A stretch of DNA of 37,970 bases, taken from the NCBI RefSeq assembly GCF_000426305.1, contig NZ_AUFC01000026.1, forward strand, positions 1 to 37,970. The letters are read 5' to 3'. Source of the DNA: Anaerovorax odorimutans DSM 5092. GTDB taxonomy: Bacteria; Bacillota; Clostridia; Peptostreptococcales; Anaerovoracaceae. The translations under genes and the position numbers were made by a program. Below the pieces are notes generated by a model. It was not told where the DNA came from. It saw nothing but the letters and a program-made list of their open reading frames with translations, and made no database searches. Shown here one piece after another: positions 16,481-25,532 of the stretch (position 1 is its first letter; each line of letters begins with the position of its first letter).

Positions 16481-16605
16481 AAAAGAGCAAAAGCAAAATT
16501 TGAAAAATAAATTTATTTGTAAAGACTAAAAGTATTATAACTTGAATTTTACAAATTGTTCATACACCTTTTATATTATCTCAATACGGTAATGTGATAT
16601 TTTCT

Positions 16606-16648
16606 GCAAAAAAATATGCATCTTTTGCATTTTGCTACAAAAGATGCA
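16606..16648 (-). terminator. Terminator of the two-component operon
   Basis: TGCATCTTTTG (16617-16627) pairs perfectly over 11 bp with CAAAAGATGCA (16638-16648). Read on the minus strand the stem is followed by TATTTTTTTG (16607-16616), so it terminates the kinase gene. It may also stop radA transcripts from the other side. Confidence 0.85.
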
Positions 16649-16670
16649 CAGTATACATAATAATATTTTT

Positions 16671-18116
16671 TTATTTCTTTAGTTCAAACCAAAAGGTACT
16701 ACCTTCACCGAGTTTACTTTCTACTCCAAATTTGGCATTATGAAGAAGTAGTATCTCTTTAACAATGGAAAGTCCAAGACCGCTTCCTACTGTATTTCTA
16801 CTGTGATTTGAGCTTGCTTTGTAATACCTTTCCCAAATATGATCTAATTCTTTAGGATCAATACCTTGACCTGAATCTGCAATTTCGCATCGTACATAAT
16901 TTTTCTTTTCTTTTAATGTAATAACTATATTTTTTATATCATTACTATATCTTAAAGCATTATCAACAAGATTAGAAATAACTTGTTTTATTCTAGCTTC
17001 GTCACCATTAATTAAAATATCGGAAGGACAATTAAAACTTATATTATATCCTTCTTTTTCAGCATAAATGTCATATGAATGTAAAATACTTTCTATAACT
17101 TCTTTAAGGTTAAAATTAGTTATTTTTAATGAATCTACACCCGACTGCATTTTGGAAAGAGCGAGAAGATCATTAACTAATAGATTTAAACGGTCAGCTT
17201 CATCTATAATAACTTGCAGATGTTTTAAACGCTTTTCTGGATTATCTCCCGATAAATCACGAATCATTTCAGCATATGATTTTACCATTGTAAGAGGTGT
17301 TCTTAAATCGTGAGAAACATTGGAAATTAAATCCCTCTGTAAAGTTTCGGTTTTCGCAAGCTCTTTAGAAGTATGGGTTAAAGTATCAGCCAAAAGAACA
17401 ATTTCTGAATAATGACCTCCTTGAAATGATATTCCGTATTCTCCTTTAGCAAGTTTTGTGGCAGATTTAGTAATTTCTCTTATAGGTTTCGCAATTCTGT
17501 TTGAAAGATATAATGAAAGCGTAAATGCCAAGATAAGAGATATAATAGTAACATAAATTAATTGGTTGGCTAAAATATCAACTGTGGATTCAACAGGATA
17601 CAACGGTGAGAAAATATATAGAATAACTTCTTTACCAGGAGTACTGTCTAATATTGCTCCGTATGCTAAAGTATTTGTGTTAGTATTGGGGTCAGATAAA
17701 ATAATCGAAATCGTTTTGTTAGAACTTGATAAAAGCTTTTTTCTCACACTGGCTTTTTCCTTTAAATAAGTTCCATAAGCGTTAAAAACCTTTGGTTGAA
17801 AAAAGTTAGAATCTTCTTCTTTTTTCTCTTCGTCTGTTGTTATTGGTGAAAAAATAATAGTATCATTTGCTGTTTCTATATGAATATATAAATCGTTTTT
17901 TTGTAATATGGAGTAAATGCTTTCTATTAAATCCTCTTGCCCATACTGAGATATTATAGTATTAGCTATTCTCCTAGTTTCTGCAATTTTCATTTCTTCA
18001 TAGTAAGTACGTAAAAAGAAAATTTGTAAAAACCATAAAATTAACATTAGAAGTGCTGCAAATAAGACAAAATATGCCCATAATTTAAATTTTAAACTTC
18101 TAGTATTAAACTTCAA
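16671..18116 (-). CDS. Two-component sensor histidine kinase
   Basis: A 481-residue membrane kinase. TM1 lies at about residues 12-34. An extracytoplasmic sensor of about 150 residues with no recognised fold follows, then TM2 (about 185-205), a HAMP linker (RIAKPIREITKSATKLAKGEY), HisKA with the phosphoacceptor His in NVSHDLRTPLTMVKSY, and the ATPase with N box NLVDNALRY, G1 DSGQGID and G2 GSGLGLSIVKEIL. There is no PAS domain, which argues against WalK. The gene overlaps the regulator by 11 bases. The signal is unknown; the membrane sensor would suit envelope or antimicrobial stress. Confidence 0.93.
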   Translation of the reverse strand: MKFNTRSLKFKLWAYFVLFAALLMLILWFLQIFFLRTYYEEMKIAETRRIANTIISQYGQEDLIESIYSILQKNDLYIHIETANDTIIFSPITTDEEKKEEDSNFFQPKVFNAYGTYLKEKASVRKKLLSSSNKTISIILSDPNTNTNTLAYGAILDSTPGKEVILYIFSPLYPVESTVDILANQLIYVTIISLILAFTLSLYLSNRIAKPIREITKSATKLAKGEYGISFQGGHYSEIVLLADTLTHTSKELAKTETLQRDLISNVSHDLRTPLTMVKSYAEMIRDLSGDNPEKRLKHLQVIIDEADRLNLLVNDLLALSKMQSGVDSLKITNFNLKEVIESILHSYDIYAEKEGYNISFNCPSDILINGDEARIKQVISNLVDNALRYSNDIKNIVITLKEKKNYVRCEIADSGQGIDPKELDHIWERYYKASSNHSRNTVGSGLGLSIVKEILLLHNAKFGVESKLGEGSTFWFELKK

Positions 18117-18780
18117 ATTTATATCCTACCCCTCTTAATGTGACAATATAGTCTCTGTATTTACCAAGATTATTTCTTAGGTTCTTAATATGAGTATCAA
18201 TCGTTCTGTCATCACCGAAAAAATCATATCCCCAGATATCAGAAAGAAGCCTGTCTCTGGAAAGAGCAATATTTTTATTTTGAACTAAATAAAATAAGAG
18301 CTCATATTCTTTAGGTGTTAAATCTGCCTTAATACCGTCTACTGTTACTGTCCTCGCTGGTATATTGATTTCAAGTCCTTCAAAAGTAAGGACTTGAGCT
18401 TCCTCATTGGAATTACTTGTTTTGCTGCGTTTTAAAACGGCATTTACGCGGGCCATTAATTCTTTAGGACTAAATGGCTTTACTATATAATCATCAATTC
18501 CAAGCTCAAATCCAAAAAGCTTGTCATATTCTTCTCCTCGGGCGGAAAGCATAATGATTGGAATTTTTTTTATTTTTTTTATTTCTTTACAAGTTGAAAA
18601 ACCATCAAGTTTTGGCATCATAATGTCCATTATTATTAAATCGAAATCGTAGAGTTTACAAAGATTTATAGCTTCCATACCGTCATCAGCTTCTGTAACA
18701 TTATAGCCGTTAAACTCTGCATATTCTCTTATTACTTCACGAATTTTTTGCTCATCATCAACTACTAATAATTTGTACAC
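18106..18780 (-). CDS. OmpR/PhoB-family response regulator
   Basis: The 224-residue regulator pairs with the downstream kinase. The receiver has the acidic pocket (VVDDE), phosphoacceptor Asp52 in IIMDIMMPKLDG and Lys101 in VKPFSP. The C-terminal winged helix includes LTPKEYELLFYLVQNKN and the recognition region RTIDTHIKNLRNNLGKY. GTG at 18780 is the start, with AGGAGG about 11 bases upstream, a rather long spacing. It is divergent from carD, with about 300 bases between. Target genes are unknown; autoregulation of this operon is common in the family. Confidence 0.93.
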   Translation of the reverse strand: MYKLLVVDDEQKIREVIREYAEFNGYNVTEADDGMEAINLCKLYDFDLIIMDIMMPKLDGFSTCKEIKKIKKIPIIMLSARGEEYDKLFGFELGIDDYIVKPFSPKELMARVNAVLKRSKTSNSNEEAQVLTFEGLEINIPARTVTVDGIKADLTPKEYELLFYLVQNKNIALSRDRLLSDIWGYDFFGDDRTIDTHIKNLRNNLGKYRDYIVTLRGVGYKFEV

Positions 18781-18986
18781 CGTGTGTAATACCTCCTAAA
18801 GTAAATTGGTTCATAGAATTTTAAATAAACATATAAATTAAATCTATAATTATAATAACTTGATTATGTGAACATTTCATGAAAATTATATGATTTATTT
18901 AGTAATCTGTGAAGTGAGTATTCCTTTTCTTTTTCATAATAACATAAATATATAATAAATTATATATTTAATATTAATTATTATAG

Positions 18987-19015
18987 TTGACACGTAAATT
19001 TCATTGTGATAAAAT
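18987..19015 (+). promoter_or_regulatory. Upstream sigma-A promoter of carD
   Basis: TTGACA (18987-18992), 17-bp spacer, TAAAAT (19010-19015). The -35 is perfect and the -10 has one mismatch to TATAAT. Confidence 0.75.
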
Positions 19016-19029
19016 AAAAAATTGTTTTC

Positions 19030-19059
19030 TTGACAATTGCCATATAAAAGGGCTATACT
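19030..19059 (+). promoter_or_regulatory. Proximal sigma-A promoter of carD
   Basis: TTGACA (19030-19035), 18-bp spacer, TATACT (19054-19059). Transcription would start near 19066, just before GGAGGT (19072-19077), giving a leader of only about 20 bases. Confidence 0.8.
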
Positions 19060-19084
19060 GTTATTAGGACTGGAGGTCTTTAAT

Positions 19085-19561
19085 ATGTTTGCAGTTGGAG
19101 ATAAAATCGTGTATCCTATGCACGGAGCAGGAGTTATCGAAAAAATAGAGGAAAAGAAAATCCTTGGTGAAAACAGGAAATATTATATATTAAGTGTACC
19201 ATGTGGTGATATGAAAATAATGATTCCTGTTGATAGTGCTGAAGAAATTGGAGTCAGGGCTATTGTATCATCTGATCAGCTGATTAGAGTTATTGAATTG
19301 CTGAAGAGTGAGACAACACAAATGTCTAACAACTGGAATAGACGTTATAGAGAAAATCAAGAAAAGCTAAAAACAGGAGAGCTTTCTAAAGTTGCAGAAG
19401 TAGTTAGGAATCTAATGCGTACAGATCGTGATAAGAAACTTTCTACAGGAGAAAAGAAAATGCTCTCAAGTGCCAAGCAAATATTGATTAGTGAAATGAT
19501 TCTCGTTAATAATGTTGACCAAGATGAAGCAAATGAAATAATTAATAGATCAGTTGAATAA
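19085..19561 (+). CDS. carD: CarD-family transcription regulator
   Basis: CarD/CdnL-type proteins bind the RNA polymerase beta subunit and stabilise open complexes. From the ATG at 19085 (158 aa) the protein starts MFAVGDKIVYPMHGAGVIEK, the N-terminal RNAP-interaction Tudor-like domain. A helical C-terminal domain follows with NNWNRRYRENQEKLKTGEL, the conserved Trp-containing region that contacts promoter DNA. GGAGGT is 7 bases upstream. An in-frame extension to 19037 is rejected because it would begin upstream of the predicted transcription start. Two tandem promoters drive it and a hairpin lies downstream. Confidence 0.93.
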   Translation: MFAVGDKIVYPMHGAGVIEKIEEKKILGENRKYYILSVPCGDMKIMIPVDSAEEIGVRAIVSSDQLIRVIELLKSETTQMSNNWNRRYRENQEKLKTGELSKVAEVVRNLMRTDRDKKLSTGEKKMLSSAKQILISEMILVNNVDQDEANEIINRSVE

Positions 19562-19572
19562 GGGGTAATACA

Positions 19573-19607
19573 TAGTGCTTAAAAATTTATTTTTTAAGCA
19601 CTAGTTT
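19573..19607 (+). terminator. Terminator after carD
   Basis: TAGTGCTTAAAAA (19573-19585) pairs over 13 bp with TTTTTAAGCACTA (19591-19603), then GTTTT. The U-tract is short, so some read-through into the PIN/TRAM gene is likely. Confidence 0.75.
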
Positions 19608-19628
19608 TAAGGGAAAGGGGGTGAATCA

Positions 19629-20732
19629 ATGATTAGAAAATTATTTAGATCTATATTTACGCTTATTGGAATGTTATTTGGATTTGGAGTTTTTTTATTA
19701 TTAAGATTTTTAATTGAAGACACCGGATTTATGGGTAAGATAAAATTATCTGATACTCATGAGTTCATAATATCAATTATTTGCGCAATTATTTTTGGAT
19801 TATTATTTTTTATTCTTACTCCAACATTTGGGCGACATGGAGCAAAAGTTGCAAAAAATATAGAAACAGATTTACAAAAAGTACCTACAAATGAAGTAGT
19901 ATTAGGTACGTTTGGTTTAATTATAGGGTTAATTATTGCATTCTTAATTAGTCCTATTTTTAATGCATTCCAATATATTGGAGTTGTTCTTTCTATTTGT
20001 GCCTATATTTTTATGGGATATTTGGGTGTTTTTATTGCAACAAGAAAGGGAAATGATATATTACCTGCATGGATTTCTTCTAAAAAAGCTATAGTCGGAG
20101 GAAAAGGTAAATCTAAAGGAATGGATGCTACTCCTAAGATTTTAGATACAAGTGTTATTATTGATGGAAGAATTGCAGATATTATGAAAACAGGATTTAT
20201 TGAAGGTAATATTGTTATTCCTGAGTTTGTATTGGTTGAACTGCGTCATATTGCTGATTCTTCAGATTCTTTGAAAAGAAACAGAGGAAGAAGAGGCTTA
20301 GATATTCTAAACAGAATTCAAAATGAGTATGGTATTGAAATTTATAATACTGTATCAGAAAAATCTTTAGATGAAATACCGGAAGTAGATGTAAAACTTT
20401 TAAAACTTGCTCAAATAATGAATGGAAAAGTAGTAACCAATGATTTTAATTTAAATAAAGTTGCCATGATTAAAGGTGTTGAGGTTCTAAACATAAATGA
20501 GCTTGCGAACACATTAAAACCAGTAGTTTTACCTGGTGAAGACATGACACTGTTCTTGGTAAAAGAAGGAAAGGAAAACAATCAAGCCGTTGCATATTTA
20601 GATGACGGTACAATGATTGTTGTAGAAGAAGGCCGAAGATATATTGGACAGACTATCGTAGTAATTGTAACCAGTGTACTTCAAACATCTGCAGGACGTA
20701 TGATTTTTGCAAAGCCTAGAAATAGTAAATAG
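19629..20732 (+). CDS. yacL: PIN/TRAM-domain membrane protein (YacL family)
   Basis: A 367-residue protein with four membrane spans in the first 145 residues (about 8-27, 40-60, 85-105, 113-133). A PIN nuclease-like domain follows (about 165-285: ILDTSVIIDGRIADI, IPEFVLVELRHIADS, VVTNDFNLNKVA, with conserved acidic residues), then a C-terminal TRAM domain (about 300-360), an RNA-binding fold. It matches Bacillus YacL, whose biochemical role is not settled. AAAGGGGGTG precedes the ATG. It sits in its usual place between carD and ispD. Confidence 0.92.
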   Translation: MIRKLFRSIFTLIGMLFGFGVFLLLRFLIEDTGFMGKIKLSDTHEFIISIICAIIFGLLFFILTPTFGRHGAKVAKNIETDLQKVPTNEVVLGTFGLIIGLIIAFLISPIFNAFQYIGVVLSICAYIFMGYLGVFIATRKGNDILPAWISSKKAIVGGKGKSKGMDATPKILDTSVIIDGRIADIMKTGFIEGNIVIPEFVLVELRHIADSSDSLKRNRGRRGLDILNRIQNEYGIEIYNTVSEKSLDEIPEVDVKLLKLAQIMNGKVVTNDFNLNKVAMIKGVEVLNINELANTLKPVVLPGEDMTLFLVKEGKENNQAVAYLDDGTMIVVEEGRRYIGQTIVVIVTSVLQTSAGRMIFAKPRNSK

Positions 20733-20745
20733 GTGAGGACTAATA

Positions 20746-21912
20746 ATGTATAAAAACAACAAAATTGCTGTGATTATCGCTGCTGCCGGATTAGGGAAAA
20801 GGATGGATTGCGGTATTCCTAAACAATTTATTGAAATCAGAGGAAAAACTATTTTAGAGCGCTGCGTTGCTGCATTTGAAAATAATGTGTATATTGATGA
20901 TATTTATATAGTTACAAGTAAAGAATATGTTGATTGCTGTTATAATGATTTGACGGAAAACAGATTTAAAAAAATAAAGGATATAGTAATTGGAGGTACG
21001 CAACGTCAGGATTCGGTATATAATGCGTTAATGGCTGTTAAAGATGATATAGATTATGTCCTGGTTCATGATGGAGCGAGACCGTTTGTTACAGAGCAGA
21101 CTATCAATAGCCTAATTGATAGCATGATAGAAAATGATGCAGCGGTAGTTGCGGTTCCAGTAAAGGATACAATTAAAGCAGCTAAGGATGACATTTTTAC
21201 TCATACTTTAGACAGAAGTAAGCTGTATTCAGTACAAACTCCGCAAGGTTTTAAAAAACAACTTTTAATAGAGGCATATAAAACTGCTAATGAAAGAAAA
21301 TTTTATGGTACGGATGATGCAGTTTTAGTTGAAAATTTGGGAAAAAATGTGTATGTTGTAAATGGTGATTATAATAATATAAAAATTACAACAAAGGAAG
21401 ATCTTATTATGAGTGAAGGAATTTTATTATCCCAGCAGAAAATGCCCAGAATCGGAACAGGTTTTGATGTTCATCAATTAGTGGAAAATAGGCGTTTAAT
21501 ACTAGGCGGAGTTGATATACCCTTTGAAAAAGGACTTTTAGGTCATTCGGATGCAGATGTGCTTCTGCATGCTGTTATGGATGCATTGTTAGGAGCTGCC
21601 TCTCTTGGTGATATAGGAAAGCATTTTCCAGATAATGATACAGCCTATAGTGGTATCTCCAGTTTAATTTTACTTAGTAAAGTTAGGGACTTAATTCGTG
21701 AAGCAAACTTTATAATAAGTAATATAGACGCTACTGTCATTGCACAAAAACCGAAAATTGCTGGATATATAGATGAAATGCGGCAAAATATTGCACAAGC
21801 CCTTTGTATTGATGTTCATAAAATTAATATTAAAGGAACGACAACTGAAAAGCTGGGCTTCTGTGGCAGACAGGAAGGTATTGCAGCGCAAGCGTCCGTT
21901 TTAATACTATAA
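20746..21912 (+). CDS. ispDF: Bifunctional IspD-IspF, MEP isoprenoid pathway
   Basis: One 388-residue chain joins two MEP-pathway enzymes. Residues 1-228 are IspD, which makes CDP-methylerythritol from MEP and CTP ([41 protein letters not shown]). From Met233 on it is IspF, which makes the cyclodiphosphate ([55 protein letters not shown]). Metal ligands Asp and His of the DVH motif are present. The reading frame is continuous with no stop or RBS before Met233, so the fusion is genuine. Most Firmicutes carry separate ispD and ispF genes. GTGAGGA precedes the start, 13 bases after yacL. Confidence 0.95.
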   Translation: MYKNNKIAVIIAAAGLGKRMDCGIPKQFIEIRGKTILERCVAAFENNVYIDDIYIVTSKEYVDCCYNDLTENRFKKIKDIVIGGTQRQDSVYNALMAVKDDIDYVLVHDGARPFVTEQTINSLIDSMIENDAAVVAVPVKDTIKAAKDDIFTHTLDRSKLYSVQTPQGFKKQLLIEAYKTANERKFYGTDDAVLVENLGKNVYVVNGDYNNIKITTKEDLIMSEGILLSQQKMPRIGTGFDVHQLVENRRLILGGVDIPFEKGLLGHSDADVLLHAVMDALLGAASLGDIGKHFPDNDTAYSGISSLILLSKVRDLIREANFIISNIDATVIAQKPKIAGYIDEMRQNIAQALCIDVHKINIKGTTTEKLGFCGRQEGIAAQASVLIL

Positions 21913-21928
21913 ATATAAGGAGAACAAA

Positions 21929-23656
21929 ATGAGACTATCAAAAATGTATTTTAGGACTTTGAGAGAGGTACCAAATGAAGCAGAGATTCCAAGCCATATT
22001 TGGCTGCTTAGAGCAGGGATGATTAGAAAACTTGTTTCTGGAGTTTACGGATTCATGCCGTTAGGTTTCAGGTCAGTTCGCAAAATAGAAGAAATTGTAA
22101 GACAGGAAATGGATAAAAAGGGATCACAAGAAATACATATGTCTGCAATTCAGCCGGCTGAACTTTGGAAAGAATCAGGAAGATGGTTTGCTTATGGACC
22201 TGAAATGTGGAGATTGAAAGACAGAAATGAAAGAGAATTTTGTTTGGGCCCTACCCATGAAGAAATTTTTACTGATATTGTAAGGAGTGAGGTCAGCTCA
22301 TACAGACAGCTGCCTTTAAATTTATATCAGATACAGACAAAATACAGAGATGAAGCAAGACCCAGGTTTGGATTAATGCGCAGCCGTGAATTTGTTATGA
22401 AGGATGCATATTCGTTTGACAGAGACAGAGAAGGGTTAGACAAAAGTTATAACGTAATGTATGATGCTTATGAAAAAATATTTACAAGATGTGACTTAAA
22501 ATTCAGAGCTGTGGAAGCGGATACCGGTGCTATAGGAGGAAATGCATCTCACGAATTTACAGCACTTTCAGAAGTGGGAGAAAGTGAAGTGGCTTATTGT
22601 GAGAAATGTGAGCTTGCTGCAACTACAGAAAGAGCAGCTTGTGTAGACTCAATATGTCACGAAGAAGAACTTCCTCTAGAAATTGTTTTAACACCGGGGA
22701 CAAAAACTATTGCAGATGTTTCTGAATACTTAAATCTGAGAGAAGAACAGACTATAAAAGCTCTTCTGTTTGTAACTTATGATGAAAAGGGTGAATTTGC
22801 CGAATATGTGGCTGCATTTGTAAGAGGTGACAGAGAGTTGAACATGACGAAACTTGTTAATGCTCTTTCAATACCTGAACATGCAATTGAATTCGCTGAT
22901 GAAGTTTCAATGAGTGCAAAAACCGGATGTGTAGGTGGTTTCACGGGTCCCATAGGGCTGCATGACTGTAAAATAGTTGTAGACAGTGAACTGACTAAAT
23001 TAAAGAATCTATGTGCAGGTGCTTGTAAGGTGGATCATCACATATTAAATGTAAATTACGGAAGAGATTATAAGGGTGACATAGTTACAGATATTAAACT
23101 TATAAAAGCCGGAGATCCTTGCCCTGTTTGCGGAACACCGGTGAAAATTGCAAGAGGCATTGAAGTTGGACAAGTTTTTAAATTAGGTACAAAATACAGT
23201 GAATCCATGGGAGCTTATTACAAAGATGAGAATATGGAAGATCAATTAATTGTAATGGGATGTTATGGAATTGGTATTACAAGAACATTAGCTGCAATTG
23301 TAGAGCAGCATCATGATGAAAATGGTATTATCTGGCCCATGTCGGTTGCTCCGTATCATGTTATTGTTACAGTAGTAAAAACCTCTGATGAAGAACAGAT
23401 GAAAGTTGCTGAAAAAATATATAACGAATTAATTGATGCAGGAGTGGAAGCTTTAATCGATGACAGAGATGAAAGAGCCGGAGTAAAATTTAAAGATGCG
23501 GATATACTAGGAATACCTCTTAGAATTACTGTAGGTAAAAAAGCATCTGAAGGAATTGTGGAATATAAGATGAGACGGGATACTGAAAAAATAGAAATGA
23601 GTGTAAATGAAGCTATAGAAAATGCAATTAATGTTGTAAAAGCTGAGATTAATTAA
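21929..23656 (+). CDS. proS: Prolyl-tRNA synthetase, bacterial type with editing domain
   Basis: The 575-residue class II synthetase charges tRNA-Pro. Motif 1 (GVYGFMPLGFRSVRKIEEIV), motif 2 (YRDEARPRFGLMRSREFVMK) and motif 3 (GCYGIGITRTLAAI) are intact. The INS editing domain sits between motifs 2 and 3 (about residues 225-405, with KTGCVGGFTGPIGL), as in bacterial-type ProS, and the C-terminal anticodon-binding domain has DDRDERAGVKFKDAD. The length is typical (about 570). A TAAGGAG RBS lies 7 bases before the ATG, 16 bases after ispDF. No T-box leader is seen, so expression is probably from the upstream operon. Confidence 0.97.
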   Translation: MRLSKMYFRTLREVPNEAEIPSHIWLLRAGMIRKLVSGVYGFMPLGFRSVRKIEEIVRQEMDKKGSQEIHMSAIQPAELWKESGRWFAYGPEMWRLKDRNEREFCLGPTHEEIFTDIVRSEVSSYRQLPLNLYQIQTKYRDEARPRFGLMRSREFVMKDAYSFDRDREGLDKSYNVMYDAYEKIFTRCDLKFRAVEADTGAIGGNASHEFTALSEVGESEVAYCEKCELAATTERAACVDSICHEEELPLEIVLTPGTKTIADVSEYLNLREEQTIKALLFVTYDEKGEFAEYVAAFVRGDRELNMTKLVNALSIPEHAIEFADEVSMSAKTGCVGGFTGPIGLHDCKIVVDSELTKLKNLCAGACKVDHHILNVNYGRDYKGDIVTDIKLIKAGDPCPVCGTPVKIARGIEVGQVFKLGTKYSESMGAYYKDENMEDQLIVMGCYGIGITRTLAAIVEQHHDENGIIWPMSVAPYHVIVTVVKTSDEEQMKVAEKIYNELIDAGVEALIDDRDERAGVKFKDADILGIPLRITVGKKASEGIVEYKMRRDTEKIEMSVNEAIENAINVVKAEIN

Positions 23657-23669
23657 GCCTTATAAAAAT

Positions 23670-23708
23670 GGGAGGGTCGGATAAAACCGTTCCTCCTATA
23701 AATTTTTT
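23670..23708 (+). terminator. Terminator after proS
   Basis: An imperfect hairpin, GGGAGG..CGG (from 23670) with CCG..CCTCC (to about 23696), is followed by AAATTTTTTA. A 2-by-2 internal mismatch interrupts the stem. Confidence 0.6.
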
Positions 23709-23730
23709 ATAGAAAGAAGGATTAAATCCA

Positions 23731-24339
23731 GTGTATTTTATTTCGGGAGTAGAATTAATTGGTACGGTAGCTTTTGCTGTTACGGGTGCTCTTGTAGCTA
23801 TAGAAAAAAATTTAGATTATTATGGTATTGCATTTTTTTCTGCTGTTACGGCAGTGGGAGGCGGAATAGTAAGAGATATGATGATAAATAAAGATCTTTC
23901 TACCGCTTTAGAAAATCCTGTATATGTAATATTAAGTTTAATTTCAGCAATATTTGTAATTGTATTTTATAAAAAAATTAATAAGTTAAATAATATAATA
24001 CAGTTTTTTGATGCAGTGGGGTTGGCAGCATTTACAGCTATAGGAGCTGAGGTTGCAGTTAAAAATAATTTGGATATGCCTTTTGTAGTAGTAACGTTAT
24101 CCCTACTTACAGGGACCGGTGGAGGGATTCTGCGTGATGTTTTCGCAATAAAAATACCCTTCGTTTTTAAAAAAGAAATTTATGCTGTAGCTTCAATAAT
24201 TGGAGCCATATGCTTTATATTTATTTACCTATATTTAGGTAATACTATTGCATTATATTCCTGTTTTGGAATTACTCTTATTATTAGGCTTATTTGTATT
24301 AAAAAAGACATTCATTTGAAAAAGGTAAGCAAGGTGTAG
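23731..24339 (+). CDS. TRIC/UPF0126-family membrane protein
   Basis: A 202-residue protein with about seven membrane spans, made of two related halves. Each half contains the glycine-rich GG(G)xxRD motif: AVTAVGGGIVRDMM (about residue 47) and LLTGTGGGILRDVF (about 133). This is the UPF0126/YadS pattern, now grouped with trimeric intracellular cation channels; several members conduct monovalent cations. GTG at 23731 is chosen because it follows AAGAAGG by about 11 bases and the protein starts directly with the first helix. The chromate transporter genes follow after 4 bases, which suggests one transcript. Its real substrate in this cell is unknown. Confidence 0.88.
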   Translation: MYFISGVELIGTVAFAVTGALVAIEKNLDYYGIAFFSAVTAVGGGIVRDMMINKDLSTALENPVYVILSLISAIFVIVFYKKINKLNNIIQFFDAVGLAAFTAIGAEVAVKNNLDMPFVVVTLSLLTGTGGGILRDVFAIKIPFVFKKEIYAVASIIGAICFIFIYLYLGNTIALYSCFGITLIIRLICIKKDIHLKKVSKV

Positions 24340-24343
24340 AATT

Positions 24344-24907
24344 ATGAAATTGATGTGGGATTTATTTTCTACTTTTTTTAAATTAGGGATATTTACATTT
24401 GGCGGTGGAATGGCAATGCTTCCTCTTATTAGAGATTTAGTTGTTGAAAAAAAACAATGGCTTACAGATGATGAAGTAGTAGACTGCTTTGCGGTTTGCC
24501 AAGCTTTACCGGGAGTAATAGCTATAAATACGGCCACGTATATTGGTAAAAAAAGGGCTGGTTTAAAAGGGTCTCTTGCAGCATCCATAGGTGTGATGCT
24601 GCCTTCTTTTATTATTATAATTGTTATAATACTGCTTTTAGGGGCAATAAATGAAAATCCATATGTAAATGGAGCTTTTGAGGGAATTAAAGCAGCATCA
24701 ACAGGTTTGATTTTATATGCAGCATACAAACTAGGACAGCAGGTAATGAAAAATAAGATTACATGGTTTATAGGAATAGTTTCATTTTTAATTATTGTAT
24801 TATTGGATGTTACCGCCTTGTGGGGCATAATTTTTGGTGGTGTAATGGGATATATTACGTATTTATATGAAGAATATAGACGTAAAAAAAGAGGAGAAAC
24901 AAAATAA
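24344..24907 (+). CDS. chrA: Chromate transporter, first half subunit (CHR family)
   Basis: A 187-residue membrane protein matching the N-terminal type CHR domain: FGGGMAMLPLIRDLVVEKKQ and the proline motif QALPGVIAINTATYIGKKR. Together with the next gene it forms a two-component short-chain chromate transporter, in which two half-size proteins assemble as antiparallel partners. Substrates for uncharacterised family members may be other oxyanions. Stop and start of the pair overlap as TAATG, giving strict coupling. Confidence 0.9.
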   Translation: MKLMWDLFSTFFKLGIFTFGGGMAMLPLIRDLVVEKKQWLTDDEVVDCFAVCQALPGVIAINTATYIGKKRAGLKGSLAASIGVMLPSFIIIIVIILLLGAINENPYVNGAFEGIKAASTGLILYAAYKLGQQVMKNKITWFIGIVSFLIIVLLDVTALWGIIFGGVMGYITYLYEEYRRKKRGETK

Positions 24908-25476
24908 TGGCATTTATAAACTTATTTCTCATGTTTTTCAGAATTGGAATATTTAGCTTTGGAGGAGGTTATGCAATGCTACCTCTTATATTTCAAAGTG
25001 TGAAAGATTTTAATGTGATGACAGCATCGGAATTTTCCAAGCTGGTTGCGTTATCGCAAGTTACTCCGGGACCTGTGGCAGTAAACGCAGCAACCTATGT
25101 GGGGTTTAATTATGCAGGTCTTGGTGGTGCTTTTGTTTCTACTTTTGGAGTAGCCCTGCCGTCATTTGTGTTAGTTATATTAGTAATGCATTTTATGGAA
25201 AAATTTAAAGAAAGTAAAGGTTTGCAAGCAGTTTTTTTTGGTATACGTCCAGCGACTGTAGGGTTAATTGCATCTGCTGTAGTATTTATTTCTGAAACAT
25301 CACTTTTAAACGGACCTCTTATTTCTAAAAATTTTATTATAAATATTGAATCTTATGTAAATGTATTGCCTTGTATTATATTTATATGTACAATAATACT
25401 AGTTGGAAAATTTAAAATAAGTCCTATTAAAATTACTATTTTAGCAGGCATTATTGGTGCTTTTGTTTTAAATTAA
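24907..25476 (+). CDS. Chromate transporter, second half subunit (CHR family)
   Basis: A 189-residue partner of the preceding gene, starting inside its stop codon (TAATG). CHR hallmarks are SFGGGYAMLPLIFQS near residue 18 and QVTPGPVAVNAATYVGF near 50. About six membrane spans are predicted by eye. It appears complete and of normal size for split-type CHR proteins. The pair probably exports chromate or a related anion; the true substrate is not evident from sequence. Confidence 0.9.
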   Translation: MAFINLFLMFFRIGIFSFGGGYAMLPLIFQSVKDFNVMTASEFSKLVALSQVTPGPVAVNAATYVGFNYAGLGGAFVSTFGVALPSFVLVILVMHFMEKFKESKGLQAVFFGIRPATVGLIASAVVFISETSLLNGPLISKNFIINIESYVNVLPCIIFICTIILVGKFKISPIKITILAGIIGAFVLN

Positions 25477-25532
25477 ACAGCTCTTGGAACATATTGAAAG
25501 GATATTAAAATTTTTAAAAGGTAGGTATATTT

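Larger units (their letters stand above)
18781..19084. other. Divergent regulator/carD intergenic region
   Basis: About 300 AT-rich bases. The right third holds two well-formed sigma-A promoters reading toward carD (18987-19015 and 19030-19059). A minus-strand promoter for the response regulator must also lie here, but I cannot fix it among several TATAAT-like sequences. Confidence 0.7.

Noticed and set aside
16671-18780. The window's two-component system as WalRK
   Set aside because: The kinase lacks the PAS domain and the WalHI/YycJ neighbours expected for WalK; a generic OmpR-type pair is the safer call.
21442-21912. Separate ispF gene starting at Met233
   Set aside because: The frame is continuous with ispD, with no stop and no Shine-Dalgarno before this Met, so a fusion is preferred.
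24253-24828. 191-codon minus-strand open frame opposite the chromate transporter
   Set aside because: Overlaps a clear CHR gene, has no family motif and is typical of an antisense frame of a membrane protein.
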